A stretch of DNA of 48,159 nucleotides from CAYSPG01 sp964432885 (GCA_964432885.1 CAYSPG010000028.1:1-48159), one strand, 5' to 3'; shown: positions 34,301 to 43,001, counted from the first letter of the stretch. Translations and numbers: made by a program. Notes: generated by a model from the sequence alone, not told the origin.

Positions 34301-35083
34301 CACAATTAACTCAGTATTAAAAATTTTCATTGCTGACACACGACCTGTAAGGCCGGTAACTCCACCTGATAAATTAAGCCATTGTGTGCCGTCCCATTTT
34401 GAAATGTTATTTACCGTTGTAGCACCAGATAATGCAAAGTGGCCTCCGGCATAAATGCTTCCGTTGTAGTGTATCAATGACTCTACATAATCGCCTGCAA
34501 TACCAAGCCCTGCTCCCATGGCCGCCCATGATGTTCCATTCCATACAGCAACTTTTTCGGCACTTACGGCACCGGCAGTGGTAAAGGTTCCGGCTGCATA
34601 AATATTTCCTGAGCCATCGTCAGTTATTGAAAGCACATCGCCCCCTATAACACCAGCACCCAAGGCTAACCATGCCGTACCGTTCCAAACAGCAATATGA
34701 TTTACGGGAGTTGTACCGGCATTTAAAAATGTTCCGCCTGCGTAAAGTAATCCGTTAGCAAAATGCAGCGCGTTTACATCACCGTCAAAACCTCCGCCTA
34801 CATCGCTCCATGATGTGCCGTTCCATTTTGCAATTCGACTTACGGTTGTTCCGCTTGCATTCGTAAAACTTCCTCCGGCATATACTTCTCCGTTTGATGT
34901 GTCAGATAACACCGCATACACACTTCCGTTAAGTCCGGTTTGCAGTGCACTCCAGTTTTGAGACCAAGTTCTATTACTGATAAAGCTAAATATCGCTATT
35001 AAGCAAAACAGCCATAAAATTTTTTTGTGTTGTTTTTGCGTAGACAATAGGATGTTTGTTTGGAATAACCAGTTTTTTTTCAT
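31400..35083 (-). CDS. Large secreted protein with propeller-like repeats, ten SprB repeats and T9SS domain
   Basis: 1227 residues from the ATG at 35083; an in-frame TTG at 35098 would overlap the phosphorylase gene. Signal peptide ILWLFCLIAIFSFISNRTWSQ. Residues ~40-370 hold about seven ~50-residue repeats (IAKWNGTSWSDVGGG, VYAGGSF), probably a beta-propeller. About ten SprB repeats of ~75 residues follow, each with C-x3-CNG, a W-S/N motif, LC-x-GTY-x-V-x-ITD and GC. The T9SS domain (MLIYPNPVSTYATVQI) closes it. SprB repeats occur in gliding adhesins, so a surface adhesin or filament protein is likely. Confidence 0.9.
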   Translation of the reverse strand: MKKNWLFQTNILLSTQKQHKKILWLFCLIAIFSFISNRTWSQNWSALQTGLNGSVYAVLSDTSNGEVYAGGSFTNASGTTVSRIAKWNGTSWSDVGGGFDGDVNALHFANGLLYAGGTFLNAGTTPVNHIAVWNGTAWLALGAGVIGGDVLSITDDGSGNIYAAGTFTTAGAVSAEKVAVWNGTSWAAMGAGLGIAGDYVESLIHYNGSIYAGGHFALSGATTVNNISKWDGTQWLNLSGGVTGLTGRVSAMKIFNTELIVGGTYTTAGAVPANSVAKWNGTTWAAIGNGVTGGSQKVKTVEILYGKIFVGGSFSAAGSTAVQNIAGYDGADWFAMGAGVNNQANAMCAVKKDLYVGGAFTIADTLTVNRIAKYSTNCATAITKSFTNPSCFNSCNGSATINATGNAPFTFLWNTLPVQTDSVAAGLCQGTYSVTITDVYGCSITDSLTVTDPAALTLSFTSATPLCYQQCNGTATANVSNAQGSVSYLWNSVPQQTLATAVDLCEGTYTVQITDSAGCFIADSVTITYPAPNALTFSVSNPLCPLTCNGVASVVSTGIAPFTYLWSTAPIQTTDTATGLCSGIYTVIVTDSLGCAATNSVQLTDPAPPVINFTTSIPTCFGSCNGTAVVISTGPAPYIVSWNTIPVQTTQTAVNLCAGTFTATITDSLGCTLTDSITLAEPVPNVLSFAPQNASCAVACNGSATVFSTGYSPFTYNWSNGDTTINASSLCATNYFVTVTDSIGCTATDTVSIGINAPLPIVFSSGYSACNGTCTGSASATLNGFSSLTYLWSTTDTVASIDSLCPGYYSITITDSLGCTSFDSIQITNQPVFLNSTSVLPVCFGQCNGSVAINPSGTPPFNFIWSTGDTTSLQLSNLCAGTYSISITDSAGCVANDSILLQNPPDIIYTTSKLDAKCNGNCDGRGDIDATGGTAPLTYVWNTVPPQITDSVINLCFGYTSYTITDSLGCTKTDSVLILEPSPMFLNPSSLGISCYNVCDGFVTLNPFGGTPGYTYNWSNGFIGNFIGNVCAGTYTVTVTDANFCTTTASYTLTNPDSIQITFTITNASCQGCNDGSAYATVIGGTPPYDPLWPALSITDTIATNLVAGVYVFCVLDTNNCLQCDSVTITEPNALQTFDNSQLQMLIYPNPVSTYATVQITGFENENFEFLFFDVSARQINIPVEKIKKGDDKMLYHIYNNNLVPGIYFIKVFSDNEIKGVGKFIIR

Positions 35084-35094
35084 TTCCGACTTCT

Positions 35095-35904
35095 TCAATT
35101 TTTAATTAATTCTTTAATAATAACAGTCATTTTTTGTTCGGCTGCGTTGGCAACTTTAAGTACTTCTTCGTGTGTAATTATTTCGTGGGCTTCGCCTCCG
35201 CCAAGGTCGGTAATTATCGAAATAGCAAATACCGGTATGCCCATGTGGCGGGCAATAATGTTTTCGGGAACGGTGCTCATGCCAACGCAGTCGGCACCAA
35301 TGTATTTTATGTATTTGTACTCAGCACGTGTTTCAAAAGTAGGGCCTGTAACAGCAGCATAAACTCCTGTGTGGCAAACAAAATTATTTTTATTGGCAAT
35401 TTGTTTTGCTTTGGCAATAAGTTCTTTATCGTACGGTTCGCCCATATCTGGAAACCGTGGACCCAGTTCATCTTCGTTTTTTCCTATCAATGGATTTGTG
35501 CCCATTAAATTAATGTGGTCATCAAGTATCATCAGGTCGCCTACTTTATAATTGGGGTTAACACCACCACTTGCGTTTGATAACACCAGCATTTCAACCC
35601 CCAAAAATTTCATAACGCGTACAGGCAACACTACATCATGCATGGTATATCCTTCGTAAAAATGAAATCGCCCTTGCATAGCTACCACATTGGTACCATT
35701 TAGTGTTCCAAAAATTAATTTGCTGCCATGTCCCTTTACCGTGCTAACTGGAAAGTTGGGGATATCAGAATAGCTTAACTCGGCAACAGTTTGTATTTCA
35801 TTTACCAATCCGCCCAATCCCGAACCAAGAATAATTCCTACCTTAGGATTAAACTGAACTTTATCATGAATATACTTGGCAGTGGTTTTAATTTTATCCA
35901 ACAT
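35095..35904 (-). CDS. Purine-nucleoside phosphorylase
   Basis: 269 residues from the ATG at 35904 (a TTG three codons upstream is less likely). Trimeric PNP signatures: VGIILGSGLGGLVNEI, the phosphate-binding KGHGSKLIFG, MQGRFHFYEGY, VLSNASGGVNP and GPTFETRAEYKYIKYIGADCVGMSTVPE. It cleaves purine nucleosides with phosphate to base plus ribose-1-P in salvage. It overlaps the lpxK stop by 11 nt, so the two are co-transcribed; the SprB-repeat gene follows 11 nt after its stop. Confidence 0.94.
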   Translation of the reverse strand: MLDKIKTTAKYIHDKVQFNPKVGIILGSGLGGLVNEIQTVAELSYSDIPNFPVSTVKGHGSKLIFGTLNGTNVVAMQGRFHFYEGYTMHDVVLPVRVMKFLGVEMLVLSNASGGVNPNYKVGDLMILDDHINLMGTNPLIGKNEDELGPRFPDMGEPYDKELIAKAKQIANKNNFVCHTGVYAAVTGPTFETRAEYKYIKYIGADCVGMSTVPENIIARHMGIPVFAISIITDLGGGEAHEIITHEEVLKVANAAEQKMTVIIKELIKN

Positions 35905-36943
35905 AATTATCAATAATACTTTTAAATTTATGTTCCTCTATGTTTTCAAATTCAGCTTTTACAGGCAAAATATACACAGGAAACTTTTTAATAGGATTGT
36001 TTATTTTTTCATCGCGCAGTTTTACAGCATCTTTTTCTGTACAAACAATAATTTTTTCAGGGGATGCAATAGTATCAAATTTTTGGGTTACTGATTGTAA
36101 ATTTTCATTGGTAAAATGATGGTGGTCGGCAAATTTTATCTCCTGTACAGAGGAGGAACGAGTCTTTAAAAATTTTATTAACAGTTTAGAGGAGGCAATA
36201 CCTGTTAGCAACAGTATGTTGGTTTGTTTTAGTGACGAAAGCGAAATCTTTTCGCCAGAAAAAAGATGACATAAATCATTATACCTTAAATACGAAAAAA
36301 ATAATGGCTGTTGATGATTTAGTTCAAGCTCTGTCCTGATTTGTGATTTTTTAATTGTTGTTAAATCATCCGGGCATTTACTTACAATAACAACCTGCGC
36401 CCTTTTTATTGCCGATGCGGGTTCGCGCAAGTTACCGGCAGGAAGCATCATATCATTGTTAAACAAATTACCGTAAGCAGTTATAACAATGTTTAACCCA
36501 GCTTTTACTCTTCGGTGTTGAAAGGCGTCATCTAAAATAACAACATCTGTTAATGGATGTTTTTTCAAAATTGTGTTTATTCCTTCTACCCTGTCCTCGC
36601 AAACAAACACATTTGCTTTTTCAAATTTTTGTTTTATCTGCAATGGCTCATCACCGGCAAACTGAGCACTATGGTTAACGAATACCTCAATAAATCCTAT
36701 TGAAGTACGGCCATACCCCCTTGATAATACAGCTACATTTTTATTTGAAATTAAATGGGTTATTAAAAACTCAACAAGTGGCGTTTTGCCTGTACCCCCC
36801 GTGCTTAAATTACCAACACAAATAACAGGAACATCAAACGTTACCGATTTTAATATACCCACATGGTAAAAAAAATTTCGGGTGCGGATGACCACACCGT
36901 ACACTATCGAAAAAGGAAACAGCAGTTTGCGCAAATACCACAT
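35894..36943 (-). CDS. lpxK: Tetraacyldisaccharide 4'-kinase
   Basis: 349 residues. N-terminal hydrophobic part (LRKLLFPFSIVYGVVIRTRNFFYHVGIL), then CVGNLSTGGTGKTPLVEFLI (Walker A), VLSRGYGR, DEPLQIKQKF, ILDDAFQHRRVKAGLNIV and LPAGNLREPASAIKRAQVVIVSK (quoted in part). It adds the 4'-phosphate to the lipid A precursor at the inner membrane. A possible TATTTTTG box (36956-36949) lies immediately before the ATG, which would give an almost leaderless mRNA. First gene of the lpxK-PNP-SprB repeat run; divergent from the Nif3-like gene. Confidence 0.94.
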   Translation of the reverse strand: MWYLRKLLFPFSIVYGVVIRTRNFFYHVGILKSVTFDVPVICVGNLSTGGTGKTPLVEFLITHLISNKNVAVLSRGYGRTSIGFIEVFVNHSAQFAGDEPLQIKQKFEKANVFVCEDRVEGINTILKKHPLTDVVILDDAFQHRRVKAGLNIVITAYGNLFNNDMMLPAGNLREPASAIKRAQVVIVSKCPDDLTTIKKSQIRTELELNHQQPLFFSYLRYNDLCHLFSGEKISLSSLKQTNILLLTGIASSKLLIKFLKTRSSSVQEIKFADHHHFTNENLQSVTQKFDTIASPEKIIVCTEKDAVKLRDEKINNPIKKFPVYILPVKAEFENIEEHKFKSIIDNYVG

Positions 36944-37000
36944 GCTGGCAAAAATAAACAGATTACAGTGCTGGTACTGTCATGGAATTGCGTTTTAATT

Positions 37001-37008
37001 TAGATTTG
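37001..37008 (+). promoter_or_regulatory. TAnnTTTG promoter element
   Basis: TAGATTTG, identical to the element before the isomerase gene, 16 nt before the GTG at 37025. Confidence 0.5.
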
Positions 37009-37024
37009 TTCAAAAAAAAATAAG

Positions 37025-38122
37025 GTGCTTAAAATTAACGACATCATTACGGAACTGGAAAAAATTGCTCCACTTAAATACCAGGAAACCTATGACAATG
37101 CCGGATTGTTAACAGGCAATACCGGCTGGGAAGCAACAGGAGCATTAATATGCTTAGACAGTACCGAAGAAGTTATTGATGAAGCTATTGCAGCCAATTG
37201 CAACCTTGTAATTGCCCATCATCCCATTTTATTTGGAGGGATTAAAAAAATTAACGGTGATAATTATATTGAACGCACCTTGATAAAAGCCATTAAGCAT
37301 GATATAGCTATTTATGCCATCCACACCAATCTTGATAATGTTGCACAAGGGGTAAACAAAAAAATTTGCGAAAAGCTTGATTTAAAAAATTGCAGGATAT
37401 TAAGTCAGAAAAAAGGAGTTTTAAAAAAACTTGTTACTTTTTGCCCTGAGCAGGATGCCGAAAAAGTACGAAACGCCCTTTTTAAAAATGGCGCTGGCAA
37501 CATTGGAAATTACAATGAGTGCAGTTTTAATCTTTCGGGACAGGGTACATTTAAAGGAAACCCAAACAGCAACCCGATAATTGGCGAAAAAGGAAAGCGC
37601 CACACCGAAAACGAAATAAGGATTGAGGTTATTTTTGAAATTAGCTACGAAAACAACATTGTTTCAGCACTAAAAAGCGCCCATCCATACGAGGAAGTAG
37701 CTTTTGACATTTACCCGCTTGACAATTATTTTCAGTTTACAGGTAGCGGAATGATTGGAGAACTTGAAAACGAACAAACTGAAAAGGAGTTTTTGCTAAA
37801 AGCAAAGCGCGCGCTAAATGCACCTGTGATAAAACACACTCGCTTGCTTAACAAAAAAGTAAAAAAAGTGGCCGTGTGCGGAGGGGCCGGAATATTTTTA
37901 CTAAATAATGCTATAGCCTCAGGTGCAGGTATATTTATTACCGGTGATGTTAAATACCATCAATTTTTTGATGCAGATGGAAAAATAGTACTTGCGGATG
38001 TTGGCCATTACGAAAGCGAGCAATTTACCTGCGAACTTTTATATCAAATGCTTAACAAATTATTTCCTACATTTGCCCTCCGTTTAACAAAAATAAGCAC
38101 TAACCCGGTTAATTATTTATGA
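37025..38122 (+). CDS. Nif3-like dinuclear metal centre protein
   Basis: 365 residues with a GTG start (no better ATG precedes the conserved MLKINDIITELEKIAP). Nif3/DUF34 motifs: NAGLLTGN, VIAHHPILFGG (metal-binding HH), YAIHTNLDN and the C-terminal TGDVKYHQFFDA and DVGHYESE. The middle ~130-235 is the PII-like insert found in longer members (SAHPYEEVAFDIYPL). These are hexameric metal-binding proteins, annotated as GTP cyclohydrolase 1 type 2-like, with no settled reaction. One base separates its stop from the next ATG, so it is co-transcribed with the zinc-ribbon gene, a common pairing in Bacteroidota. Confidence 0.93.
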   Translation: MLKINDIITELEKIAPLKYQETYDNAGLLTGNTGWEATGALICLDSTEEVIDEAIAANCNLVIAHHPILFGGIKKINGDNYIERTLIKAIKHDIAIYAIHTNLDNVAQGVNKKICEKLDLKNCRILSQKKGVLKKLVTFCPEQDAEKVRNALFKNGAGNIGNYNECSFNLSGQGTFKGNPNSNPIIGEKGKRHTENEIRIEVIFEISYENNIVSALKSAHPYEEVAFDIYPLDNYFQFTGSGMIGELENEQTEKEFLLKAKRALNAPVIKHTRLLNKKVKKVAVCGGAGIFLLNNAIASGAGIFITGDVKYHQFFDADGKIVLADVGHYESEQFTCELLYQMLNKLFPTFALRLTKISTNPVNYL

Positions 38123-38123
38123 T

Positions 38124-39314
38124 ATGGCGGCAAAAAAAACAAGCAAACCAGCTGCTAAAAGCAAAGCAAAGCCAACAGCTAAAAAACCTGCAGTAAAAAA
38201 AGCGGTAGCAAAAAAGTCTGTAAAAAAAGCAATTGCTAAACCGGCAGCCAAAAAGAAAATTGCATCCAAATCATCAGAAAAAAAACCGGCAATAAAAACA
38301 CCAACAGTTAAAACAGCTAAATCATCGTCAAAAAAAATGTCAAAAATTGAGGTAAAAGGTTCCAGGGGTCAAGGCAGAAACAAGTCAAAAAACAAATTTG
38401 AAGAAGTACCACAGCGCGTAGCGGCAAAGCCAACATTGCATCGACCCAATGAATCGCGCAACATGAAAAAAGTTGACACCGAAACAGCAGCACGCCTTTC
38501 GTCAAAATACACCGTTGGCGATATTGCTAAGTTTCAGATAAAAATGCCTAAAGGCGGTATTCATGATGCTACCATTGAGGAAAAACTTCAAGCGCTATTT
38601 CAGTTACAGCAAATTGACTCTGAAATTGACCGTATTCGTATTATACGTGGAGAATTACCAATAGAGGTAAAAGACCTTGAAGACGATGTTGCACGCCTTG
38701 AAACCCGCATTGACAATTTTAATAATGACATTGCCGAGTTTGAACAACTTACTGCACAGCGTAAGCAGGCTATTAAGGATGCCAACTCTATGATTAAAAA
38801 ATATGAGTCGCAACAAAGCAATGTAAAAAACAACCGCGAGTACGAATCATTAAACAAGGAAATAGAATTTCAGCGCCTTGAGATTCAGTTAAGCGAAAAG
38901 CGAATTAAAGAGTACGGCTTTGAATTAACCGCAAAAAAACAAGCCATTAATGAAGCACAGGAAGACTTAATGCATCGCAAAAACGATTTGGATAATAAGA
39001 AGAAAGAACTGGAAAATATTATTGCCGAAACACAGAAAGAAGAAAAGGCATTGACTGAATATTCAGACAAAGCAGGTTCAATTATTGAAGAAAGACTTTT
39101 AGGCGCTTATAAAAAGATAAGAGACAATGCAGCCAATGGTCTTGCTGTGGTAAGCATACAGCGCGATTCCTGTGGAGGTTGTTTTAACAAAGTGCCTCCA
39201 CAGCGCCAACTTGACATCCGGCAGCGCAAAAAAGTAATTGTATGTGAACATTGCGGCCGCATTTTGGTTGACTCGGATGTAATGAAAGATTTATCAGAAA
39301 CCATAAATACATAA
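38124..39314 (+). CDS. C4 zinc-ribbon coiled-coil protein with histone H1-like Lys/Ala tail
   Basis: 396 residues. ~150-345 is a long antiparallel coiled coil (LFQLQQIDSEIDRIRIIRGE, YESQQSNVKNNREYESLNKE) and ~350-390 a zinc ribbon with CGGC and CEHCG, which define the family. Ordinary members are ~250 residues. Here the first ~100 residues are a basic, low-complexity Lys/Ala/Pro tail (AAKKTSKPAAKSKAKPTAKK pattern) like H1-type DNA-binding tails, then a basic linker (GSRGQGRNKSKNKFEEV). The tail could bind nucleic acid. The frame is open and codon use is normal, so the fusion looks real. Coupled to the Nif3-like gene. Confidence 0.88.
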   Translation: MAAKKTSKPAAKSKAKPTAKKPAVKKAVAKKSVKKAIAKPAAKKKIASKSSEKKPAIKTPTVKTAKSSSKKMSKIEVKGSRGQGRNKSKNKFEEVPQRVAAKPTLHRPNESRNMKKVDTETAARLSSKYTVGDIAKFQIKMPKGGIHDATIEEKLQALFQLQQIDSEIDRIRIIRGELPIEVKDLEDDVARLETRIDNFNNDIAEFEQLTAQRKQAIKDANSMIKKYESQQSNVKNNREYESLNKEIEFQRLEIQLSEKRIKEYGFELTAKKQAINEAQEDLMHRKNDLDNKKKELENIIAETQKEEKALTEYSDKAGSIIEERLLGAYKKIRDNAANGLAVVSIQRDSCGGCFNKVPPQRQLDIRQRKKVIVCEHCGRILVDSDVMKDLSETINT

Positions 39315-39334
39315 TCATTTAACAGTGCATATTT

Positions 39335-39363
39335 AAAGGGGCTTAATAGCCCCCTTTTTTTTT
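39335..39363 (+). terminator. Hairpin terminator
   Basis: AAAGGGGCT / TAAT / AGCCCCC then nine T, 20 nt after the zinc-ribbon gene. Confidence 0.88.
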
Positions 39364-39397
39364 ACACCTGTTTCTATTCATTGTGCAAAGCAATCAA

Positions 39398-39405
39398 TAT
39401 ATTTG
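39398..39405 (+). promoter_or_regulatory. TAnnTTTG promoter element
   Basis: TATATTTG ends 8 nt before the ATG at 39414, predicting a leader of only a few bases. The proximity supports 39414 rather than the in-frame TTG at 39381 as the start. Confidence 0.4.
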
Positions 39406-39413
39406 ATGAATAT

Positions 39414-40160
39414 ATGAATGGGCATTTTTCAAAACAATCAACCTATTACGCAAAATCACGACCTAAATACCCATCAGCACTTTTTGATTTTATTTCTTCA
39501 CTATGCCAACAGCATCATCTTGCATGGGACTGTGCTACTGGAAACGGGCAAGCCGCATTATCATTAACAAATTATTTTGATACTATTTTTGCTACTGATT
39601 TTAGTCCTCAACAAATAAGCAATGCCACCCTTCACCCTAAAATTATTTACCAGGTTCAAAACGTTGAGGAGTGCTCACTGGAAAACCACAGTGTTGATTT
39701 GATAACCGTGGCAACAGCAGCACATTGGTTTAACCATTCTTCTTTTTATGCTCAGGTAAACCGTGTTCTTAAAGCCAATGGTGTGCTTGCAATATGGAGC
39801 TATGGCGGAACAAAAATTTCGCCTGCCATTGATGATATTATTAATCCTTTTGCCTTTGAGCTATTGGAACCATACTGGCCACCCGAAACAAAACTTAACT
39901 GGCTTTATAAATATGAAACACTTCCTTTTCCTTATCCACTTATTACCGCTCCGCCATTTACCGCAACAGCATCAATGAATCTTGATTTGTTTTGCAACTA
40001 CCTTTTTAGCTGGAGTGCAGTGCAGCAATATATTAACCGACACAAAAAAAATCCTGTTGAGTTAATATACGATAACCTAAAAAAACAATGGGGAAACCCC
40101 AAAGAAGAAAAGGAAATTATTTGGGACCTGTTTATGAAATGCGGGAGAAAACCAGCATGA
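39414..40160 (+). CDS. Class I SAM-dependent methyltransferase
   Basis: 248 residues from the ATG at 39414. The YAKSRPKYPSALFDFISSL opening, SAM motif I WDCATGNGQAALSL and VATAAHWFNHSSFYAQVNRVLKANG (quoted in part) match the methyltransferase type 11 group related to trans-aconitate methyltransferase. Substrate unknown. A strong terminator precedes it, so it is monocistronic. It ends 7 nt from the convergent barrel gene. Confidence 0.87.
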   Translation: MNGHFSKQSTYYAKSRPKYPSALFDFISSLCQQHHLAWDCATGNGQAALSLTNYFDTIFATDFSPQQISNATLHPKIIYQVQNVEECSLENHSVDLITVATAAHWFNHSSFYAQVNRVLKANGVLAIWSYGGTKISPAIDDIINPFAFELLEPYWPPETKLNWLYKYETLPFPYPLITAPPFTATASMNLDLFCNYLFSWSAVQQYINRHKKNPVELIYDNLKKQWGNPKEEKEIIWDLFMKCGRKPA

Positions 40161-40167
40161 ACAAAAA

Positions 40168-40860
40168 TTAATTTCCACCAAACTTGCTTACAAGGCCAAG
40201 GCCAAATAAAAATCCAAGACCCTTGGGCTGGTACTCGCTGTTTTTTGAAGACAGTTTATCAAAATCACCTTTCATGGAAACACGGTTAAAGCCAACATCC
40301 AGTGACATGCCAATATATTTTGTCCAATACCAGTTAAAGCCAAATGTCATTCCATATTCCATGCCAGACGAGGTTCCTTTATTAACAAGGTCGCCCGATG
40401 TATAATAGTAACTGTAATAATAATCCTGAATACGGTCTTCATCACTGGCACTGGCATATCCAATAGATGGTGCTACGTACATTAAAAATTTATCTTTATT
40501 AACAAGGTAAAATTTTAACTCGGCACCTATACCAAGTCCGTTGCTTTTAAATGTTCTGTCATAGGAGTTTGATAGGTTATCCTCCATACTTGATAAGTAA
40601 GATGCAGACTCACTGCGCACATACAGGCCTGCACTTAACGCTTCAATAAATGAGTACTGAATTCGTGCTCCAACATTAAATCGTGCGCCAAAACTTGTCC
40701 CATCGCGGTCAACTTCTTGAAGGTTTGTTGTGATTTTTGCTCCGCCAAGTACGGTCGAAAATCCAAGCCCTACATGTATGGTTCCCTTTGTGTTTGATTG
40801 AGCAATTGATAATGTGGTTGCAGCAGCAATTAATGCGCTTAATACAATTGTTTTTTTCAT
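40168..40860 (-). CDS. Outer-membrane beta-barrel protein
   Basis: 230 residues. Signal peptide (IVLSALIAAATTLSIAQ), then amphipathic strands (GTIHVGLGFSTVLGGAKI, GARFNVGARIQYSFIEALSA, YGMTFGFNWYWTKYIGMSLD) ending GFLFGLGLVSKFGG. It looks like an 8-10-strand OmpW/OprF-like small barrel. No enzyme motif. Exact role unknown. Confidence 0.78.
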   Translation of the reverse strand: MKKTIVLSALIAAATTLSIAQSNTKGTIHVGLGFSTVLGGAKITTNLQEVDRDGTSFGARFNVGARIQYSFIEALSAGLYVRSESASYLSSMEDNLSNSYDRTFKSNGLGIGAELKFYLVNKDKFLMYVAPSIGYASASDEDRIQDYYYSYYYTSGDLVNKGTSSGMEYGMTFGFNWYWTKYIGMSLDVGFNRVSMKGDFDKLSSKNSEYQPKGLGFLFGLGLVSKFGGN

Positions 40861-40901
40861 CAGTATATCTTTTTATTTTTTTAGTGGCCTTATTCAATAC
40901 G

Positions 40902-40947
40902 CCTCCCGATAACTATCGGTATCATTTTACCCCGAAAGTTTGGGAGG
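40902..40947. repeat. Palindromic intergenic repeat
   Basis: CCTCCC (40902-40907) and GGGAGG (40942-40947) enclose CCGATAACTATCGG (40906-40919, self-complementary) and CCCCGAAAGTTTGGG. It is close in sequence to the palindrome that breaks the REP transposase at 11822, so it may be a second copy of a mobile palindrome family. Confidence 0.45.
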
Positions 40948-41030
40948 TAAACAAAACTATAAATGGCTATTTCATTGGTGTGTTTTATTTCTGCGGCAAA
41001 AGTAATTGCCCCTGCAATTACACACAAATA

Positions 41031-41062
41031 AAAAAGCAGCCCCCAAAAAAGGCTGCTTTTTT
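41031..41062 (-). terminator. Hairpin terminator after the M43 protease gene
   Basis: AAAAAGCAGCC (41031-41041) with GGCTGCTTTTTT (41051-41062); read on the minus strand it follows the protease stop by ~20 nt. Confidence 0.85.
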
Positions 41063-41081
41063 AAAACAATGTACTGTAATA

Positions 41082-43001
41082 CTATTTCTCAATCTGAATT
41101 TTTGTGTTTAGCACATCGCTGCCGTTTATTACCTGCAGCATATAGCATCCTTTTGCAAGTGAAGTAATATCAATGTTTATAAGGTTGCTTCCTTCCATGG
41201 CAAGTTCTGTTGCATTATAAACAAGCTTGCCTATCATATCAAACACGTTAATAACTGCATTTTGTTTTGTTTCAGAATTAAAAGCAATCATTAGGTTGTT
41301 TGATGCAGGGTTAGGATACGCACTTATATCTTCAAGTGGCTTTCCACTGTTTTCGGCAGTGGGGTCAATACGGAAACTTGATGAGCCAGTATTAACACGC
41401 AATGTATAACATGATGTTGAACTGTTAGCGCCATTGAATCCCCACACCCTTGTATAATAGGTAGCGGCTGAAGTTGTGTTGCGAATAATCTGTTCGCTTG
41501 TGGTGCCTCCATTGGTTGATGATGAAAGGGTGCTTCCTGATGAGTTATACAACCTCAAATCATAATCAAAGGGCAAATTGGTGAGTGTAATTTTAATGTA
41601 CGTGTTTGGCGAGGCAGTTGTAAACTTAAAATAATCATTATCGCCCGAAGGAGAAATTAATCCGATAATATCGGTATTGGCAGAAATTGTTTTGGCTGCC
41701 GTGCGCGTATTGTTTGATTCATAAACATCAGAGCATGTGCTAACAGATGATGTGGTAAATGTTGATGATAATGACCATGCACTTGATGATGATGAACAAA
41801 CGGTTTGCGCCTGCCACTCATAAGAGGTAGAAGATGATAACCCTGTAATCGCTTTTGAGTTTGTGGCTGATGTGGTAGATGTCCATGTGGATGTACCCGA
41901 TACACGGTATTGTATGTTATAGCTTACTGCACCCGAAACGGCTGTCCAGTTTAGTGTAGCTGTGGTGGTGGTTATGGATGAGGCCGACAATCCGGATGGG
42001 GCGTTGCAGGATGTACCACTTGGAGGTGTGCACCCCAATGAGGTTAATAATCCCGTGCGAGAAGAATTAATAGAGGCATTAATTCGTGTGGCCTGACCGG
42101 TGGTAAACATGTTCATACATGCATCATCGGTATAATCCATGTAGTTCATAAACATATCGCCATTAGGTCCGTTGCTGCAGCTAACTTGTGGAAAAGATGG
42201 ACAACCATACGTTTCATCTGCCTGATTGGGTGTGTCGGAAACAAGGTCGGAACCCGAGCAGGATGTTCCATCATCACCCCAAATGTGGTACAGGTTAAGC
42301 CAATGACCCACTTCGTGTGTGGCAGTGCGCCCTAAATTATAAGGGGAGGCTGTTCCCGGACTAAGCATACTGCCTATTGAAGAGTACAGTAAAACAACAC
42401 CATCGGTAGAAGCCGAACCGCCAGGAAATTGAGCGTAACCCAGCAGGCCTCCACTTAAATTACACGACCATATATTTAAATATTTGGTTGCATCCCACGC
42501 ATTATCGCCCCCCGATGAAGAAAACTTTACATTGTCGTTATCACTAAACGATGATGTGGTAGTAGATTTGTGTATAATGCCTGTGGTAGGATTGCCACTG
42601 GGGTCGCGCTGAGCAAGGCAAAATTGAATTTGCGTGTTGGCTGCAATACCAGTAAAAGCAGATGGAGTACTTGAGGCATCGGTATTTAAACGGGCAAAAT
42701 CAAGATTGAGTTGACTGAGTTGGGCCTGACATTTGGCATCACTTATGTTTTGTGCTGATGTGCTGTACACTACATGAAATACTACGGGAATTGTAATTAC
42801 CGCTTCGGTTTGGTTAGGGTTGTTAGTTATCCATTGCTGTACATTTTGCTCAATGGTGTTCATTTTTTTTTGCAGATTGGGGTCGGCAAGCAACTGCTGG
42901 TTTAAATGATCCATCGTTCCGCAGGTTCGCTGGTTTTGCGCACCGGCCTGCAGGCACATGCCTGCAAAGGCGGCAAGAGTAAAAAATTTTAGTTTGTTCA
43001 T
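41082..43001 (-). CDS. Secreted M43 zinc metalloprotease with FnIII, pre-peptidase and T9SS domains
   Basis: 639 residues. Signal peptide (LAAFAGMCLQAGAQ) and propeptide; protease ~65-325 with the zinc site HEVGHWLNLYH (H229, E230, H233, H239) and Met-turn FMNYMDYTDD, as in the pappalysin (M43) family. A fibronectin type III domain follows (~335-420, SCNAPSGLSASSITTTTATL). A bacterial pre-peptidase C-terminal domain (~430-535, YESNNTRTAAKTISANTDI) and a T9SS type A domain (DISAYPNPASNNLMIAF) end it. All catalytic residues are intact, so an active extracellular peptidase is predicted. Confidence 0.93.
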   Translation of the reverse strand: MNKLKFFTLAAFAGMCLQAGAQNQRTCGTMDHLNQQLLADPNLQKKMNTIEQNVQQWITNNPNQTEAVITIPVVFHVVYSTSAQNISDAKCQAQLSQLNLDFARLNTDASSTPSAFTGIAANTQIQFCLAQRDPSGNPTTGIIHKSTTTSSFSDNDNVKFSSSGGDNAWDATKYLNIWSCNLSGGLLGYAQFPGGSASTDGVVLLYSSIGSMLSPGTASPYNLGRTATHEVGHWLNLYHIWGDDGTSCSGSDLVSDTPNQADETYGCPSFPQVSCSNGPNGDMFMNYMDYTDDACMNMFTTGQATRINASINSSRTGLLTSLGCTPPSGTSCNAPSGLSASSITTTTATLNWTAVSGAVSYNIQYRVSGTSTWTSTTSATNSKAITGLSSSTSYEWQAQTVCSSSSSAWSLSSTFTTSSVSTCSDVYESNNTRTAAKTISANTDIIGLISPSGDNDYFKFTTASPNTYIKITLTNLPFDYDLRLYNSSGSTLSSSTNGGTTSEQIIRNTTSAATYYTRVWGFNGANSSTSCYTLRVNTGSSSFRIDPTAENSGKPLEDISAYPNPASNNLMIAFNSETKQNAVINVFDMIGKLVYNATELAMEGSNLINIDITSLAKGCYMLQVINGSDVLNTKIQIEK

